A stretch of 5,605 nt of DNA from JBDKVA01 sp039679375 (lineage in GTDB: Bacteria; Bacillota; Clostridia; Acetivibrionales; DTU013): contig JBDKVA010000161.1 of assembly GCA_039679375.1 (NCBI GenBank), positions 1-5,605 of the forward strand. Reading direction: 5' to 3'. Position numbers and translations under genes: made by a program. Positions 5,605 to 5,605 of this stretch are shown here, piece after piece; the stretch's first letter is position 1; each line of letters starts with the position of its first letter. Below the pieces are notes generated by a model that did no database searches, was not told the origin of the DNA, and was given only the letters and a program-made list of their open reading frames with translations.

Positions 5605-5605
5605 T

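Noticed and set aside
1..5605. Search for CRISPR arrays, insertion sequences, tRNA or rRNA genes and introns
   Set aside because: I found no spaced identical repeats, transposase, cloverleaf-like sequence or interrupted gene; all main reading frames are intact.

Overview
The window is part of the late (packaging and head) gene block of a tailed double-stranded DNA bacteriophage or prophage. All genes with real support lie on the minus strand, so the block reads from right to left. Low G+C in the intergenic DNA, strong Shine-Dalgarno sequences (GGAGG, GAGGGTG), TTG initiation and A/T-rich control regions point to a Firmicutes host, most likely of the Clostridia/Bacilli type. The sequence alone does not identify the genus. 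It also does not show whether this is a free phage or an integrated prophage.

Layout in transcription order: (1) 5605-5431, an A/T-rich stretch with a possible C-terminus of an upstream gene, then a long hairpin terminator and a 12-bp palindrome; (2) 5430-4864, a small tyrosine recombinase consisting only of the catalytic domain; (3) 4863-4698, about 166 bp of non-coding DNA carrying two similar dyad elements built on GTAACA/TGTTAC; (4) 4697-4236, terminase small subunit; (5) 4261-2435, terminase large subunit, overlapping the small subunit by 26 bp and starting at TTG; (6) 2423-2139, a small four-cysteine putative zinc protein; (7) 2121-364, portal protein; (8) 377-132, a small helical protein overlapping the portal gene by 14 bp; (9) 131-31, an intergenic gap with an intrinsic terminator; (10) 30-1, the first ten codons of the next gene.

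The genes from the terminase small subunit to the small helical protein are tightly packed or overlapping and read as one translationally coupled unit. TerS recognises phage DNA, TerL pumps it into the prohead and cuts it, and the portal is the ring through which it passes. The parts least explained by this scheme are the minimal recombinase in front of the terminase genes, the paired dyads just upstream of terS (candidate packaging-recognition or operator site), the zinc protein between terL and portal, and a terminator placed only 33 bp before the next start codon with no visible promoter between them. I see no RNA gene, CRISPR array or insertion sequence. The window is largely a conventional phage module with a few unusual details.
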